A DNA stretch of 64,000 bases from DASZIT01 sp963819695 (GTDB taxonomy: Bacteria; Actinomycetota; Acidimicrobiia; Acidimicrobiales; RAAP-2). The stretch's first letter is position 1, and every line of letters begins with the position of its first letter. The notes beneath the pieces were generated by a model. It was given only the letters and a program-made list of their open reading frames with translations. It was not told the origin of the DNA and searched no databases. Location of the stretch: contig CAWFXD010000001.1 of assembly GCA_963819695.1 (NCBI GenBank), positions 62,001 through 126,000 on the forward strand, written 5' to 3'. Shown in pieces: positions 50,387 through 60,396 of the stretch. The translations under genes were made by a program, and so were the position numbers.

Positions 50387-52745
50387 TCAGCCAGACCGGC
50401 TGAGCTGACGGTCACGCCTGGTTCTTTCCAGGAACTCGAACAGGAAGCCGTGTTGGTCGGCCTCGTCATCGACCACCCGTTCGCTGACTCCGGCGAGGCT
50501 GTCGGGAGCCGCGGGTGTTGCTTCGGTCGGGCGTTCCTCACTGGTGCCGACACGAACGGTAAACCAGAAGATGCTTCCTTTGGCGAGCTGGCTCGAAACC
50601 CCGCAGTCGCCTCCCATGAGCCCGACCAGTTGCCTGGTGATTGACAGACCCAGGCCACTTCCCCCGTATTTCCGAGACGTCGACATGTCCGCCTGCACGA
50701 AGGGGTGAAAGATCATGTCCAGCTTGTCGGGATCGATTCCCTGACCGGTGTCGGATACATCGAACCGGAGTAGGACGTCGGCACCCAGGGACTCGAATTC
50801 GGCGACACGAACGGAAATCTCGCCGGTCTCTGTGAATTTGATGGCGTTTCCAATGAGGTTGACCAGCACCTGACGCACCCGAATTGGGTCGCCACGGACG
50901 ACCGCCGGAACGGAACTCTCAACAGTTCCAACCAACTTGAGCCCCTTGCTCTCCGCCTGAAATGTCAACAGCTGAAGGACATCGTGTACCACCGTCTGTA
51001 CGCTGAACTCGACTTCCTGGACGTCAACTGTCCCCGCTTCGATCTTCGTGTGGTCGAGGATGTCATTGATAACGTTCATGAGCGCCGCGCCGGAAGTGCG
51101 AACTGTCTCGGCGTAGTCGCGCTGCATGTCATCGAGATCGGTCTCGAAGGAGCTCGGACATACCGAGGATGCCGTTCATCGGTGTACGGATCTCATGGCT
51201 CATGTTGGCCAGGAAATTTGACTTGAGCTGGGCTGCTTCGTTTGCCTGGGTGGCCGAATGCTTCAGCCGCCGCTCGAACTCCTTCCGATCGGTGATGTCG
51301 AGAACACCAGCCAGATAAGTATCGTCGTCTCCGTCGGCTCCATAGACCCGAACGGCACGAACGGCACCCCAGACGGTATTCCCGTTGGCGTGGATGAAAC
51401 AGCCGGTGTAATTGAGTTCCGGAGCATTCGTCTGTGACAGCGCCGTGGTGACTTCCGCAACCACCTTTGCATCATCGGGATGGCTGACTTCGGTGACGCT
51501 CATCGATGCCATCTGATCGGCCGAATAGCCGAACATGTCGCACGTTGCCGGATTCACCCGAATGAACTTTCCGGTTATCGACAACTGGGCGAGGCCGACT
51601 GGGGCCAGATCAAATACTGCGTTCAGCCGTTTCTCCGACGAGACCCGTGAGTGTTCAGATGACCGTAGAGCTTGTTCCGCGAGGTGCTGAGCCTTCACAT
51701 TGGCCACCATCGCGGTCACCATGGCCCGCGTTCTGAGGACGGCCAGGAGAAGCAATATCACAGTACCGGCAGCCAAGACGGGAAGGACGTAGGGGGTGTT
51801 GCGACCCTGTTCGATCAGCAGCAGGACCGGAACCGCGACCGCGGCCATTGTCAGACCGGCGAACTGTCCGTACCTTCCGCTCTCTTCTTTCGCTGGTGAG
51901 GGTACGGCGAGGTCGTGCATCGTCGGGTCAAGTGCCGCCGCGCCGAGCAGGAGGTAGTAGCCGATCCACATGGCGTCGAGGAAGTTGCCGGTGTGGTAAG
52001 TGCCATGGATCTGTTGGAGGGCGTAGACGGTGTCCGTGACAAAGAGTAGGAGAAGCGCCGAGGTCAAGAAGTAGAAGGAGCGGGTCCGGCGACCCGTCCC
52101 GATGAACAACCACATGGCGACCGAAAACATGGCGAAATCACCGATCGGGTAGGCGATTGAGGTCAAGTGGGCCAGGAGAGCTTCTCCCGGCGCATGGATC
52201 TCAGGGGCAATAACGAAGATCCATGAAAGGAGAGCGGCCACCGTTACCACGACACCCGTGTCGATAAGGGCCAGCAGGTCGCGTCCTCGGGACCGGCTGC
52301 GGATCATCCAAACCAAACCGATGACGAGAAGTGGGTAGTGCAGGACATACAGCACGTCCGAGATGGACGGGTAGGCGGTGATCTTCAAAAGGTCATGGCG
52401 GACATAAAAGGTGATGTCGCCGGCTGCGTACACGGCTTGGCTCAGCAGGAGCAGGAGCCAAGGCGCCCTGTTGTCCGGCCGGAAGCGGATGACGCCCACG
52501 GAAATGGCGACTACGGCTGACACGCTGAGAAGGCAATAGAAGGCCACCTTCACACCGACAAGGTGCCCTCCATGGCCCCCCGGAATCAGGTAGTAGATGG
52601 CGGCGATGACGGCACCGCCGGCAATGTAGGCCCAGGGGCCAAGGTGGTGCGGCCCGAGGCGTTCACTCCGGCTGGTCTTCGGTGTGCCCCCTTCGTCCAC
52701 TCTGCCCCCAATGGTCGCGGTGCCGAAACGCACACCCACGCTCAC
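50387..52745 (-). pseudogene. membrane sensor histidine kinase with PAS domain, one frameshift in HisKA
   Basis: The first frame (52745 to 51129) encodes about nine TM helices (residues ~40-345), a linker helix and a PAS domain (LNAVFDLAPVGLAQLSITGK to YLAGVLDITDRKEF), then the H-box NFLANMSHEIRTPMNGILGM. It stops shortly after SELLRDRSR. The second frame (to 50387) resumes with DLDDMQRDYAETVRTSG, the second HisKA helix, and HATPase_c (LVNLIGNAIKFTETG, FDVSDTGQGIDP, YGGSGLGLSITRQ). Removing one base near 51147 joins SELL-ETDLDDMQRDY perfectly. The product as sequenced would have the phospho-accepting His but no ATPase domain. The ligand of the membrane sensor is unknown. Confidence 0.82.
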
Positions 52746-52772
52746 TCTCGGCTCATCCTCTCCCCACCAGTA

Positions 52773-52786
52773 GGGTCAAAGGTCCT
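52773..52786. promoter_or_regulatory. DosR/DevR-like palindromic box 1
   Basis: On the minus strand AGGACCTTTGACCC matches the mycobacterial DosR consensus GGGACYWWNGDCCY at 13 of 14 positions. It lies 28 nt upstream of the sensor kinase start. Its surroundings (52765-52803) recur imperfectly 196 nt further on. Confidence 0.35.
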
Positions 52787-52842
52787 TTTCAGGGCTTCGG
52801 GAAACGTCCCCGGCGACCGAGTGCAGGCGATGCCGACGGCCG

Positions 52843-52923
52843 GTGACGTCGCCGGACATTGGAGACAACGTGGCGACTAGAACTGTTCCCATGGCTTCCG
52901 GCGAATCCATTGTTGCGCGGTAG
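52843..52923 (+). pseudogene. truncated copy of the DsbA-like gene N-terminus
   Basis: GTG 52843 opens a 26-codon frame, MTSPDIGDNVATRTVPMASG then ESIVAR and TAG. It aligns with the N-terminus of the DsbA-like protein at 55909 (MSRDIGDDISTRTVSVASGE), in DNA and protein. The copy ends before the thioredoxin domain. It is either a remnant of a tandem duplication or a mobile 5' segment. Confidence 0.6.
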
Positions 52924-52968
52924 ACGCTTGCTTCTACCCACTGTCGTCCCGGGTTCTGCGCACCAACA

Positions 52969-52982
52969 GGGGCAAAGGTCCT
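52969..52982. promoter_or_regulatory. DosR/DevR-like palindromic box 2
   Basis: On the minus strand AGGACCTTTGCCCC differs from the box at 52773 at one position of 14 and matches the DosR consensus at 12. It lies within the same ~40-bp degenerate repeat unit as box 1. The rest of the 52746-53168 gap holds only the truncated copy at 52843 and no other gene. Confidence 0.3.
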
Positions 52983-53168
52983 TTTTGGGGGGATTCGGGG
53001 AATGGGTGGGGGTGTCGCGGCATCCCTGGTGGGCAGCTGGACCCCCGCCAGTTAGTCGACAACCTGCGCCCGGTCCCGGCCTTCGCAAATTGGGGCGGCA
53101 TCGCACTCGGCACCGACGGATCGGGAGGTTGCAGGCTGGATGCTGCCCCGCGGGCTTTGCCGACCCGA

Positions 53169-55765
53169 TCAGCAGAGCTGTTGACCCGACCGCCGGCGCA
53201 TTGAAATCGCCAGGAAGGTGCCCAGGCCCAGCAGGACCAGCGCGCCGATGATCAGGGCAATGAGTTCGGCGCCGGTGGGGGCCAAGACCCGATCGATCCC
53301 GCCTGGGAGGGCAGGCCCATCGAGCTGGCCGGCGATGAGCCCCGAAAGCCGCCCGCTCCGGTGGCCAACGGCACTGAACTGCCGGTTCCCGTCACTTGTG
53401 GGGTGGCGCCGGCAGCCGCAGTCGAGGTGATGGAGGTGCGGTTGACCATGGCGAGGTAGGGCCGGCAGGGCTCGTTGCGCAGACTCGGGCACGCCGGTAG
53501 GCCGGTCGGCACGCTCAGGCCCGGGACAACCGGGAGGATGAGGCCCGACGGCATAGCCTTCGAGAAGGCGATCGACACGGTCGTGGCACCCGCGGGTACC
53601 GTCTGGCCGAAGGACCAGACCGGCTGGGTCCCGTTCGGTGCCGCGATGGTCGCCCGGATGCGTGACCCGGACCGGTAGGCGTGCCCCTCGAAGTAGAGCG
53701 GGATGACGACCTCGACGAAGTCGTCCGGTGGCATCGGCTGGACGTCACTGGAGCGCAGGCTGAGAACCGGCTCGAGCATGGTGCTCCGGGTGGGATCGAG
53801 CATTCGGTCGCTTGCCCTCACCCATCCGTTCTGCACGAAGGTCTCGTTGCCGTCGGGACGTACCTCGCCGATCGTGGCCTGGAGGTCGACATCCGGCGTT
53901 GATGAGCGCACCCAAAGATGGACGGAGCCGGCCCCGATGACCGTCGTATCGGTCGTCATCGGTGCGGAGACATAGGAGACGGCGCTGCCCGGCCGGCTCT
54001 GCTTCCAGGCCCACTTCCACGCGGATGCGTTGGACCACAGTCCACCCCCACCGGAGTTGCCCGGGTAGTCAGTGCTCGGAAGGACGTTGGCGTTCGAGGA
54101 ATACGAATCAATGGCGCCGCTCGCCGGGGGCTCGGATGTCAGCGTGCCCTGGGGTCCGAGGTACCACTCGCGAGCCACGGTGCCAGGGATCGGGAACGAC
54201 GAAAACGACTGCTCGAACCCCGGGTAGGGGTTGCCGGGCGTACTGTCGCCGAGGGGCGACGGGCCGGCGCCATTGTCGAACAGCACCCTGACCGCGGGTA
54301 GCTGCTGGAAGGCGGCCAGGGCATCCGGGTAGTCGAGAATCGTCTGGATCGGGTCCAAGGGCAGGGTCACCCCGTTCATGCCCATGGCCTGCTGGTAAAT
54401 GAGAGGGGCGGCCACGTGAATCAGCGCGGCGTTGGCGATCGGTGCCTGGTGGGCGACGTAGAGCTCCCAAGAAGTCGTACCAGCGGTTCAGGGTGTCGGG
54501 GTCGAGGGAGTCGATGTGAGCGCCGTTGGTGAAGGTGAACCACTTCCGTTGGGTTCCCGTGAAGTGCTCGGCCAGATCCGGACAGTGCCCGCCGGTCTGC
54601 TCGTCCTCCCACTGGGCACGCCATGAACACCGGCACCGTGATCTTGTTCACGAAGGTGATCGGTGCGAGGGGGTCGGCGACCGAGGGTACATAGTGCTCA
54701 TTGGAACCGATCTTCGCCATCAGGTCCGCCGCCTCGCCATGCAGGACCTGGTTCAGCCGACAGGTCCCGTCCCCTTGTTGGATCCGTTGGTACGCCCACG
54801 CCTGCCCCCCTTGGGGCGATGCCGGCTCGGCGTCATGGACCCGCTCGCTGGCCCAGGCGACCGCAAATCCGGTGTTCAGGATGCCGCCCGGATAGAGCGT
54901 GGTCTGGGTGGCGTCGATGGTGGAGAGGGGCGAGATCGCCTCAAGGTCCGGCGGATCGGTCTGGGCGGTGAACAGCTGGCTCATCCCTCCGTAGGAGATA
55001 CCCATCATCCCGACCTTGTGATCGAGGACCCACGGCTGGTGGGCGATCGTCTCGATCACGTCGTAGCCGTCGAGGTTCTGCAGCGGCTCGAAGAAGTCGA
55101 ATGCGCCGCCTGAGCAACCGGTGCCGCGCATGTTGACGTCGACGACCGTGAAACCCATCAGGTTCGCCAGCACCGCGATCCCACTCTGAGGTCCGGCCGG
55201 ATCGGCATAGCCGTAGCCGGAATATTCGATCAACGTCGGGGTTGGCCCGCCGCCGAGGTAGGGGAGTTGGAGGCTGCTGCAACCCCGGGAACTCCTTGGT
55301 GACGTCCTGGGGTGGATGCACGTCGATGGCCAGCCGGGTCCCGTCCCGGGTCGTCAGGTAGCCATAACCATCAGCGGAGATCAACTGGTTGTAGATGGCG
55401 GGATCCCACGGAGCCGACGTGGTCGTGTACACCGTCAGGGGGTCGGACTCCGTCCCCCGGGGCAACGCCCGCACCCGGTAGCCGTTGCCCGGTTGCACCT
55501 CGCGGAACAGCAGGCCGCCGAGAGAGTCGGCGGTCTGGGTGGTGAGCGTCCGTCCCATCGAGTCCACCAGTGACGCGCTCGAACCCGGGGTGAGTCCAAC
55601 CGCGTAAACCTGCCCGGCGCTGCCATAGGCGCTGAAGGTGGTAGCCGTCGGCGACGCCTTCGTGGCCGAAGCTCCGGCGTCGGGTGTCAGGGTGCCGGCG
55701 AGGGTCGCCACAAGCAAGGCAGCTGCCAATCGCACACTTCGCCGAACGGGGCGACCGCTTCTCAC
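53169..55765 (-). pseudogene. secreted, cell-wall-anchored CocE/NonD-type X-Pro dipeptidyl-peptidase-like hydrolase, four frameshifts
   Basis: Read across frames this is an ~865-residue surface hydrolase. It opens with a signal peptide (RRSVRLAAALLVATLAGTLT); the alpha/beta-hydrolase core includes LIEYSGYGYADPAG, VDVNMRGTGCSGGAFDFFEP and the nucleophile elbow MGISYGGMSQLF. A C-terminal jelly-roll domain follows (SVHLWVRSSTPDVDLQATIG), and the tail is LAPTGAELIALIIGALVLLG then basic RRRSG. The breaks are near 55282, 54619, 54468 and 53350, and each is repaired by one base; the 54619 and 54468 sites are C3 and G3 runs with one base too many. LAPTG plus TM plus basic tail is a class E sortase-type anchor. 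Substrate unknown (cocaine-esterase or glutaryl-7-ACA acylase relatives exist). Confidence 0.8.
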
Positions 55766-55908
55766 CTTTGCCTTTCTACTATGAGAGGCCCGCGCTTGAG
55801 CCAGTTGGCGGAGTCCCCCCGCCTATCCGGGTCGGCACCGACGCTCATGATCGCCAGCCGGTCAACACCCGGAGCAACTCGAGAATCCATCGAGCCGGCC
55901 CGTCCCGG

Positions 55909-56508
55909 ATGTCGAGGGACATTGGAGACGACATCTCGACTAGAACTGTTTCCGTGGCGTCCGGCGAATCGATTCCGTCACCCTTCGCTCACACCGCGGA
56001 AGGCGGTGTGCTCCTGGGAAGCGAAGCTGCGCCGCGGAGCATGATCCTGTTCGAGGATCCTCAGTGCCCGTATTGCCGGCAGTTCGAAGAGATTTCCGGA
56101 GCGGCGCTGCGAAGCGCCCGACAGGCGGGATTGGTAGCTGTTGAATACCGGATGCGCTCTTTTCTCGGGCTCGAGTCGGTGCGGGCGGACAATGCCTTGG
56201 CGCTCGCCGCCGAGGCCGACAGATTTGATGAGCTGCGATCACGGGTCTTCGACTCACAGCCACCCGAGGGAACGGGCGGATTCACCACCGCAGATCTGCT
56301 GGCGCTCGGTCAGCAGGCCGGTCTGACCGGCCCCGACTACATTTCGGGCGTCAAAGAAGCCCGCTATCAGGCGTGGGTGCTGAAAGCCGAGTTGGCGTTC
56401 CAAGAGCAGGACCCACAAGGCACGCCCGCCGCCTGGCTCGACGGCCGGCCCATCGATCCTCGGGTGTTGAACAATCCGACCGCACTCGTCGCCCTGTTGC
56501 AAGGCTGA
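55909..56508 (+). CDS. DsbA-like thioredoxin-fold protein
   Basis: This is a 199-residue thioredoxin-fold protein with redox motif CPYC in ILFEDPQCPYCRQFEEISG, helical insertion (ALAAEADRFDELRSRVFDSQ), and cis-Pro near QGTPAAWLDGRPID, as in DsbA/PF13462 proteins. No signal peptide or TM is visible downstream of ATG 55909; the frame is open upstream to 55684 but that part lacks export features as well. Either it is cytoplasmic or the true export signal is disturbed. Its first 25 codons are duplicated at 52843. Confidence 0.82.
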   Translation: MSRDIGDDISTRTVSVASGESIPSPFAHTAEGGVLLGSEAAPRSMILFEDPQCPYCRQFEEISGAALRSARQAGLVAVEYRMRSFLGLESVRADNALALAAEADRFDELRSRVFDSQPPEGTGGFTTADLLALGQQAGLTGPDYISGVKEARYQAWVLKAELAFQEQDPQGTPAAWLDGRPIDPRVLNNPTALVALLQG

Positions 56509-56654
56509 ATCCCGAAGCCGCAGACGGCTACTGCGGGCATCGCGGGCCCACCGGTAGTCGGGCCAGTCGGCGCGGACGCCCCCCTAGTCCCTATGGTGTG
56601 GCTCAGCACGGAGCCATTGCTCCGGAGCGACGGCTGGAGGACCCGGGGGGCGCA

Positions 56655-58584
56655 GTGAACCGGATCGGTGACTACGGGATGATCGGGGACTGCCATTCAC
56701 TGGCACTGGTCGGTCCCGACGGCTCCATCGACTGGCTCTGCTTCCCGCGCTTCGACTCGCCGTCGGTCTTCGCCCGCACCCTCGACGCCGACGCCGGCCA
56801 TTTTCGGGTGGCACCTTCCTCGCCGACGTGGAGGACGTCCGCCGGACCTATCTGCCTTCGACCAACGTCCTCGAGACCACCTTCGTGACCGGCGAGCGGC
56901 GAGCTCGAGCTCACCGACTGCATGCCGGTCCGACCTTTCGATGCCGAGAACCTGACCGCGGTGGACAACCATGCATCGGTGCTTCGACGGGTGCGCTGTC
57001 GATCCGGACCGGTGTCGGTGGCCGTGGACCTCCGGCCCCGATTCGAGTACGGCACGGTGTTGCCCAGGTTCACCGCCACCTCATCGATGACCGCGGCGGT
57101 GGTGGGAGGCCCGGATGCGCTCTGGGTGCGGGCCAGCCGAGAGCTGGCCGTCGACCGTCAGCACATTTCCGCCCGCTGGGACCTTCAGCCTGGCGACGAG
57201 GCCTGGATCGAGGTGGGCTGGACCCCGGCGGTCAGCAGCTCGCCCCATGACGGGTGCGGCGGACCATCCGGGCCGACATGCAGCGGCGATTCGCCGAAAC
57301 CGTCGGCTTCTGGGAGGCGTGGCTGGCCCGATGCAGCTATCGGGGCGACCACGAGCGAAGAGTCCACCGGGCCGCCCTGGTGCTCAAGGCGCTGACCTAT
57401 TCGCCGACCGGGGCGGTGGTGGCCGCGGGGACCACATCGCTGCCCGAGTGGATCGGCGGCGGGCGGAACTGGGACTACCGCTTCACCTGGATCCGGGATG
57501 CCACCCTCACCCTGGCCTCCCTGGCCCTCCTCGGGTACCTCGCCGAGGCCGCCGCCTTCAAGGGCTGGCTCGAGCGGACCGGCGCCGGGCGCCCCGAGGA
57601 CCTGCAGATCATGTACCGGGTGACCGGGGAGCGGCTGCTGCCCGAGCTCGAGCTTGCCCATCTGCGCGGCCATCGGGGCTCGACCCCGGTTCGAATCGGC
57701 AACGGCGCCGCCGGACAGGTGCAGCTCGACTCGCTGGGGCAGCTGCTGGAGGCCGGCTACCTCTTCGGACGGGCCGGTGGCGAGCTCACCGTGGACAACG
57801 CCGGCTTTCTGCGCCGGGTGGCCGACCTGACCGTGCGCGAGTGGCGGCGGCCCGACCAGGGAATCTGGGAGATCCGTGACGAGCCCCGCCATTTCGTCCA
57901 CTCCAAGCTCAACTGCTGGGTGGCCCTCGATCGGGCCGTGCGCCTGGCCGAGGCCGGCCAGCTCCAGGGCGATGCCGACCGCTGGCGGAGCGAACGCGAT
58001 GCGGTGGCCGACTGGTTGCGCTCGGAGGGCTCGCCGGACGGGTGGTACGTCCAGGCCGCCGGCCATCCGTTGGCCGACGCCGCCGCCCTGCTCATCCCCG
58101 CGCTCGGGTTCATGGCGCCGGCCGATCCGCGGGTGCTGGCCACCATCGATGTCGTGCAGCGGGACCTCAGCAACGGAACCCACGTGCACCGCTACCTGAT
58201 CGCCCGACGGCCTGCCGGGAGACGAAGGAGCCTTCCTGCTGTGCTCGTTCTGGCTGCTCGACGCCCTGATCTACTCCCGACGGCTCGATGAGGCCGAAGA
58301 GCTGATGGAGCAGCTGCTCGGAATGGCCAACGATGTCGGGCCTGTACGCGGAGATGGTGGACCCTTCGACCGGGGAGCAGCTGGGCAACACCCCGCAGGC
58401 CTTCACCCATATGGCGGTGGTCACCTCCTGCAGCGCGATCTCCGCCGCCCGCCGGGGGGAGCTTCCTCCACCCGATCAGCCCTTCTCCTTCGTCGAAGCC
58501 TGCCTGGATCGGCGCCTGTCGGCCGACCCCGGATTGAATCGTGCACGCCACCGGATGAATCCCCCGGTGGTACCCGCCCGGTGA
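56655..58584 (+). pseudogene. GH15-family glycoside hydrolase (glucoamylase/trehalase-like), five frameshifts
   Basis: Read across frames this is a ~640-residue intracellular GH15 protein. Seen: the family N-terminus NRIGDYGMIGDCHSLALVGP, SIDWLCFPRFDSPSVFA, later GGRNWDYRFTWIRDATLTL (substrate-binding Arg/Trp/Asp with the general acid side), GYLFGRAGGELTVDNAGFLR, QGIWEIRDEPRHFVHSKL (catalytic Glu region) and DGLPGDEGAFLLCSFWLLDA. Breaks lie near 56811, 56896, 57252, 58204 and 58338. Bacterial relatives hydrolyse trehalose or alpha-glucans. GTG 56655 follows a G6 ribosome site; the stop overlaps the next GTG (GTGA), so synteny and spacing are intact. Confidence 0.82.
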
Positions 58585-59516
58585 GCACGCCCACCGTGGC
58601 GGTGTATTCCGGTCGTTTCGGAGACGCGATGATGCAAGGGCTCCAGCTGATGATGCCGGAGGTGGCCATGGTCGCCGCCGGCAGCCCCGAGGCCGCGGCT
58701 CGCGCCGATGTCCTGGTCACGCTGGCCGACAACCAGTCAGCCATCGCCGACGTCCTCACCCCGGGGATCACCTGGGTCCACGTCCTCGGCGCCGGCATCG
58801 ACGGATTTCCCCTCGACCTCGTCGGCGACCGGACGCTCACCTGCTCCCGAGGGGCCGGCGCCCCGGCCATCGCCGAGTTCGTGCTGGGCGCCATGCTCGC
58901 CTTCGAGAAGCGCCTCCCCGATTCGTGGATCACCGAACCTCCCGCCCAGTGGAACACCGCCGAGCTCGGAGGCCTCGAAGGCCGAACCCTGGGGGTCGTC
59001 GGACTCGGCTCCATCGGGACCCAGGTTGCCACCCGGGCGCTTGCCTTCGACATGGAGGTGGTGGCGCTCCGCCGGAGCCAGGGTTCCTCACCCATCCCCG
59101 CCGTCACCCTCTGTGCGAACCTGTCGTCGCTGCTGGTTCGCTCAGACCACATCGTGGTGGCGGCCCCGGCGACGGCGGAGACCCATCGGCTGATCGGCGA
59201 GTCGGCTCTGGCCGACGTGAAACCAGGGGCCCACTTCGTCAATGTCTCGAGGGGCTCGCTGGTCGACCAGGATGCCCTGCTTGCCGCCTTGGACGACGGG
59301 CGCATTGCCCTGGCCTCCCTGGATGTGGTCGAGCCGGAGCCGCTGCCGGCCGGCCATCGGTTGTACGTCCACCCCCGGGTGCGGTTGTCGCCGCACATAT
59401 CGTGGTCGTCGCCGAGGACGGTGGTGCGGACCTTCGAGCTCTTCGCCGACAACGTCGCCCGCTTCCGCTCGGGGCAGACCCTCCACGGACTGGTAGACGT
59501 GGCGGCGGGCTACTGA
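58581..59516 (+). CDS. D-isomer-specific 2-hydroxyacid dehydrogenase
   Basis: This is a 311-residue protein of the D-2-hydroxyacid dehydrogenase family: a catalytic-domain VLGAGIDGFPLDLV, cofactor motif TLGVVGLGSIGTQVATRALA, HIVVAAPATAETHRLIG, the catalytic Arg in NVSRGSLVDQDALLAAL, Glu in DVVEPEPLPAGH and His in LSPHISWSSP. It interconverts 2-oxo and D-2-hydroxy acids with NAD(P). GTG 58581 overlaps the GH15 stop. Confidence 0.92.
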   Translation: MSTPTVAVYSGRFGDAMMQGLQLMMPEVAMVAAGSPEAAARADVLVTLADNQSAIADVLTPGITWVHVLGAGIDGFPLDLVGDRTLTCSRGAGAPAIAEFVLGAMLAFEKRLPDSWITEPPAQWNTAELGGLEGRTLGVVGLGSIGTQVATRALAFDMEVVALRRSQGSSPIPAVTLCANLSSLLVRSDHIVVAAPATAETHRLIGESALADVKPGAHFVNVSRGSLVDQDALLAALDDGRIALASLDVVEPEPLPAGHRLYVHPRVRLSPHISWSSPRTVVRTFELFADNVARFRSGQTLHGLVDVAAGY

Positions 59517-59568
59517 CGGGACCCGACCGTGTGCGGCGTCCGGGCGAGTTTGACCCCGAGGGACCGGA

Positions 59569-60396
59569 TCAGCTGTCGTCGAAGGGGGCGTCGCGTTCGT
59601 GGACGGCCTGCCGGAGGCCGACCTCGCCGGCCCGGGCGGTGAAGGCCCGGGCATCCTTCGAGCGATGGGCCATGGCGTCGTTGAGGGCGGCGAAGCGCTG
59701 CAGCTGCGAGCGACCCATCAGCTCGACCCCTTCGTTGACCACCCGCTTGTTGGCGGCGAGCAGATCCCGTCCGACCAACCCGATGCGGGCGGCCAGGGCG
59801 AGCGTGTAGTCGTCGAGCTCGGACCCGGGCACCGCCGCCTGCACCAGGCCGATGCCGGCGGCCTCGGCGCCGCTCACCGTGTCGCCGGTGAACAGCAACC
59901 GCTTGGTCCACTGCGGACCGAGATGGTAGAGCCACATGTTGGTGGGCGGCACCCCCATCGACCGGACCGGGGGGAACCCGATGCGGGCGTCGTCGGCGGC
60001 CACCACGATGTCGCAGTGGAGGGCGAGATCGGTGCCGCCGGCCAGGCAGTTGCCGTGCACCTGGGCGATGACCGGGATCCGGCAGTCCCACACCTTGGCC
60101 CAGCCGGCCGCCAGCTCGAGCATCGCCGCCGCGTCGCCCTCGATGCCACGGGGCGGATCGGCGTCGCCGGGCTCGGTGTCCTCGGGGAGGATCCCGTACC
60201 CCGAGGAGAAGGACCGACCTGAGCCCCGGATCACCACCACCCGGATACCCGCATCCCGTTCGGCGTCGGCGACAGCTTCCAGCAGTTCCCGAATGCACCG
60301 CGGGGTGAGCGGGTTGTGGCGCTCGGGGCGGTTGAGGGTCAGGCGGCACACTACGCCGATCCGCTCGGTGACTACTGCGGGGTTGTCGGCGCTCAC
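59569..60396 (-). CDS. enoyl-CoA hydratase/isomerase family protein
   Basis: This is a 275-residue crotonase-fold protein: LTLNRPERHNPLTP, the oxyanion-hole strand IRGSGRSFSSGYGI, and VHGNCLAGGTDLALHCDIVV. The segment GIGLVQAAVPGSELDDY belongs to the second half of the fold. The catalytic Glu pair of true hydratases is not evident at the usual positions (GGTDLAL rather than GGGCEL), so hydrolase or isomerase chemistry is possible. ATG 60396 overlaps the upstream acyl-CoA ligase stop. Confidence 0.85.
   Translation of the reverse strand: MSADNPAVVTERIGVVCRLTLNRPERHNPLTPRCIRELLEAVADAERDAGIRVVVIRGSGRSFSSGYGILPEDTEPGDADPPRGIEGDAAAMLELAAGWAKVWDCRIPVIAQVHGNCLAGGTDLALHCDIVVAADDARIGFPPVRSMGVPPTNMWLYHLGPQWTKRLLFTGDTVSGAEAAGIGLVQAAVPGSELDDYTLALAARIGLVGRDLLAANKRVVNEGVELMGRSQLQRFAALNDAMAHRSKDARAFTARAGEVGLRQAVHERDAPFDDS

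Noticed and set aside
52859..53251. 130-codon plus-strand ORF in the gap before the CocE gene
   Set aside because: It reads through the repeat region in a frame not shared with the DsbA-like copy, with Pro/Arg-rich composition and no motif; considered non-coding.
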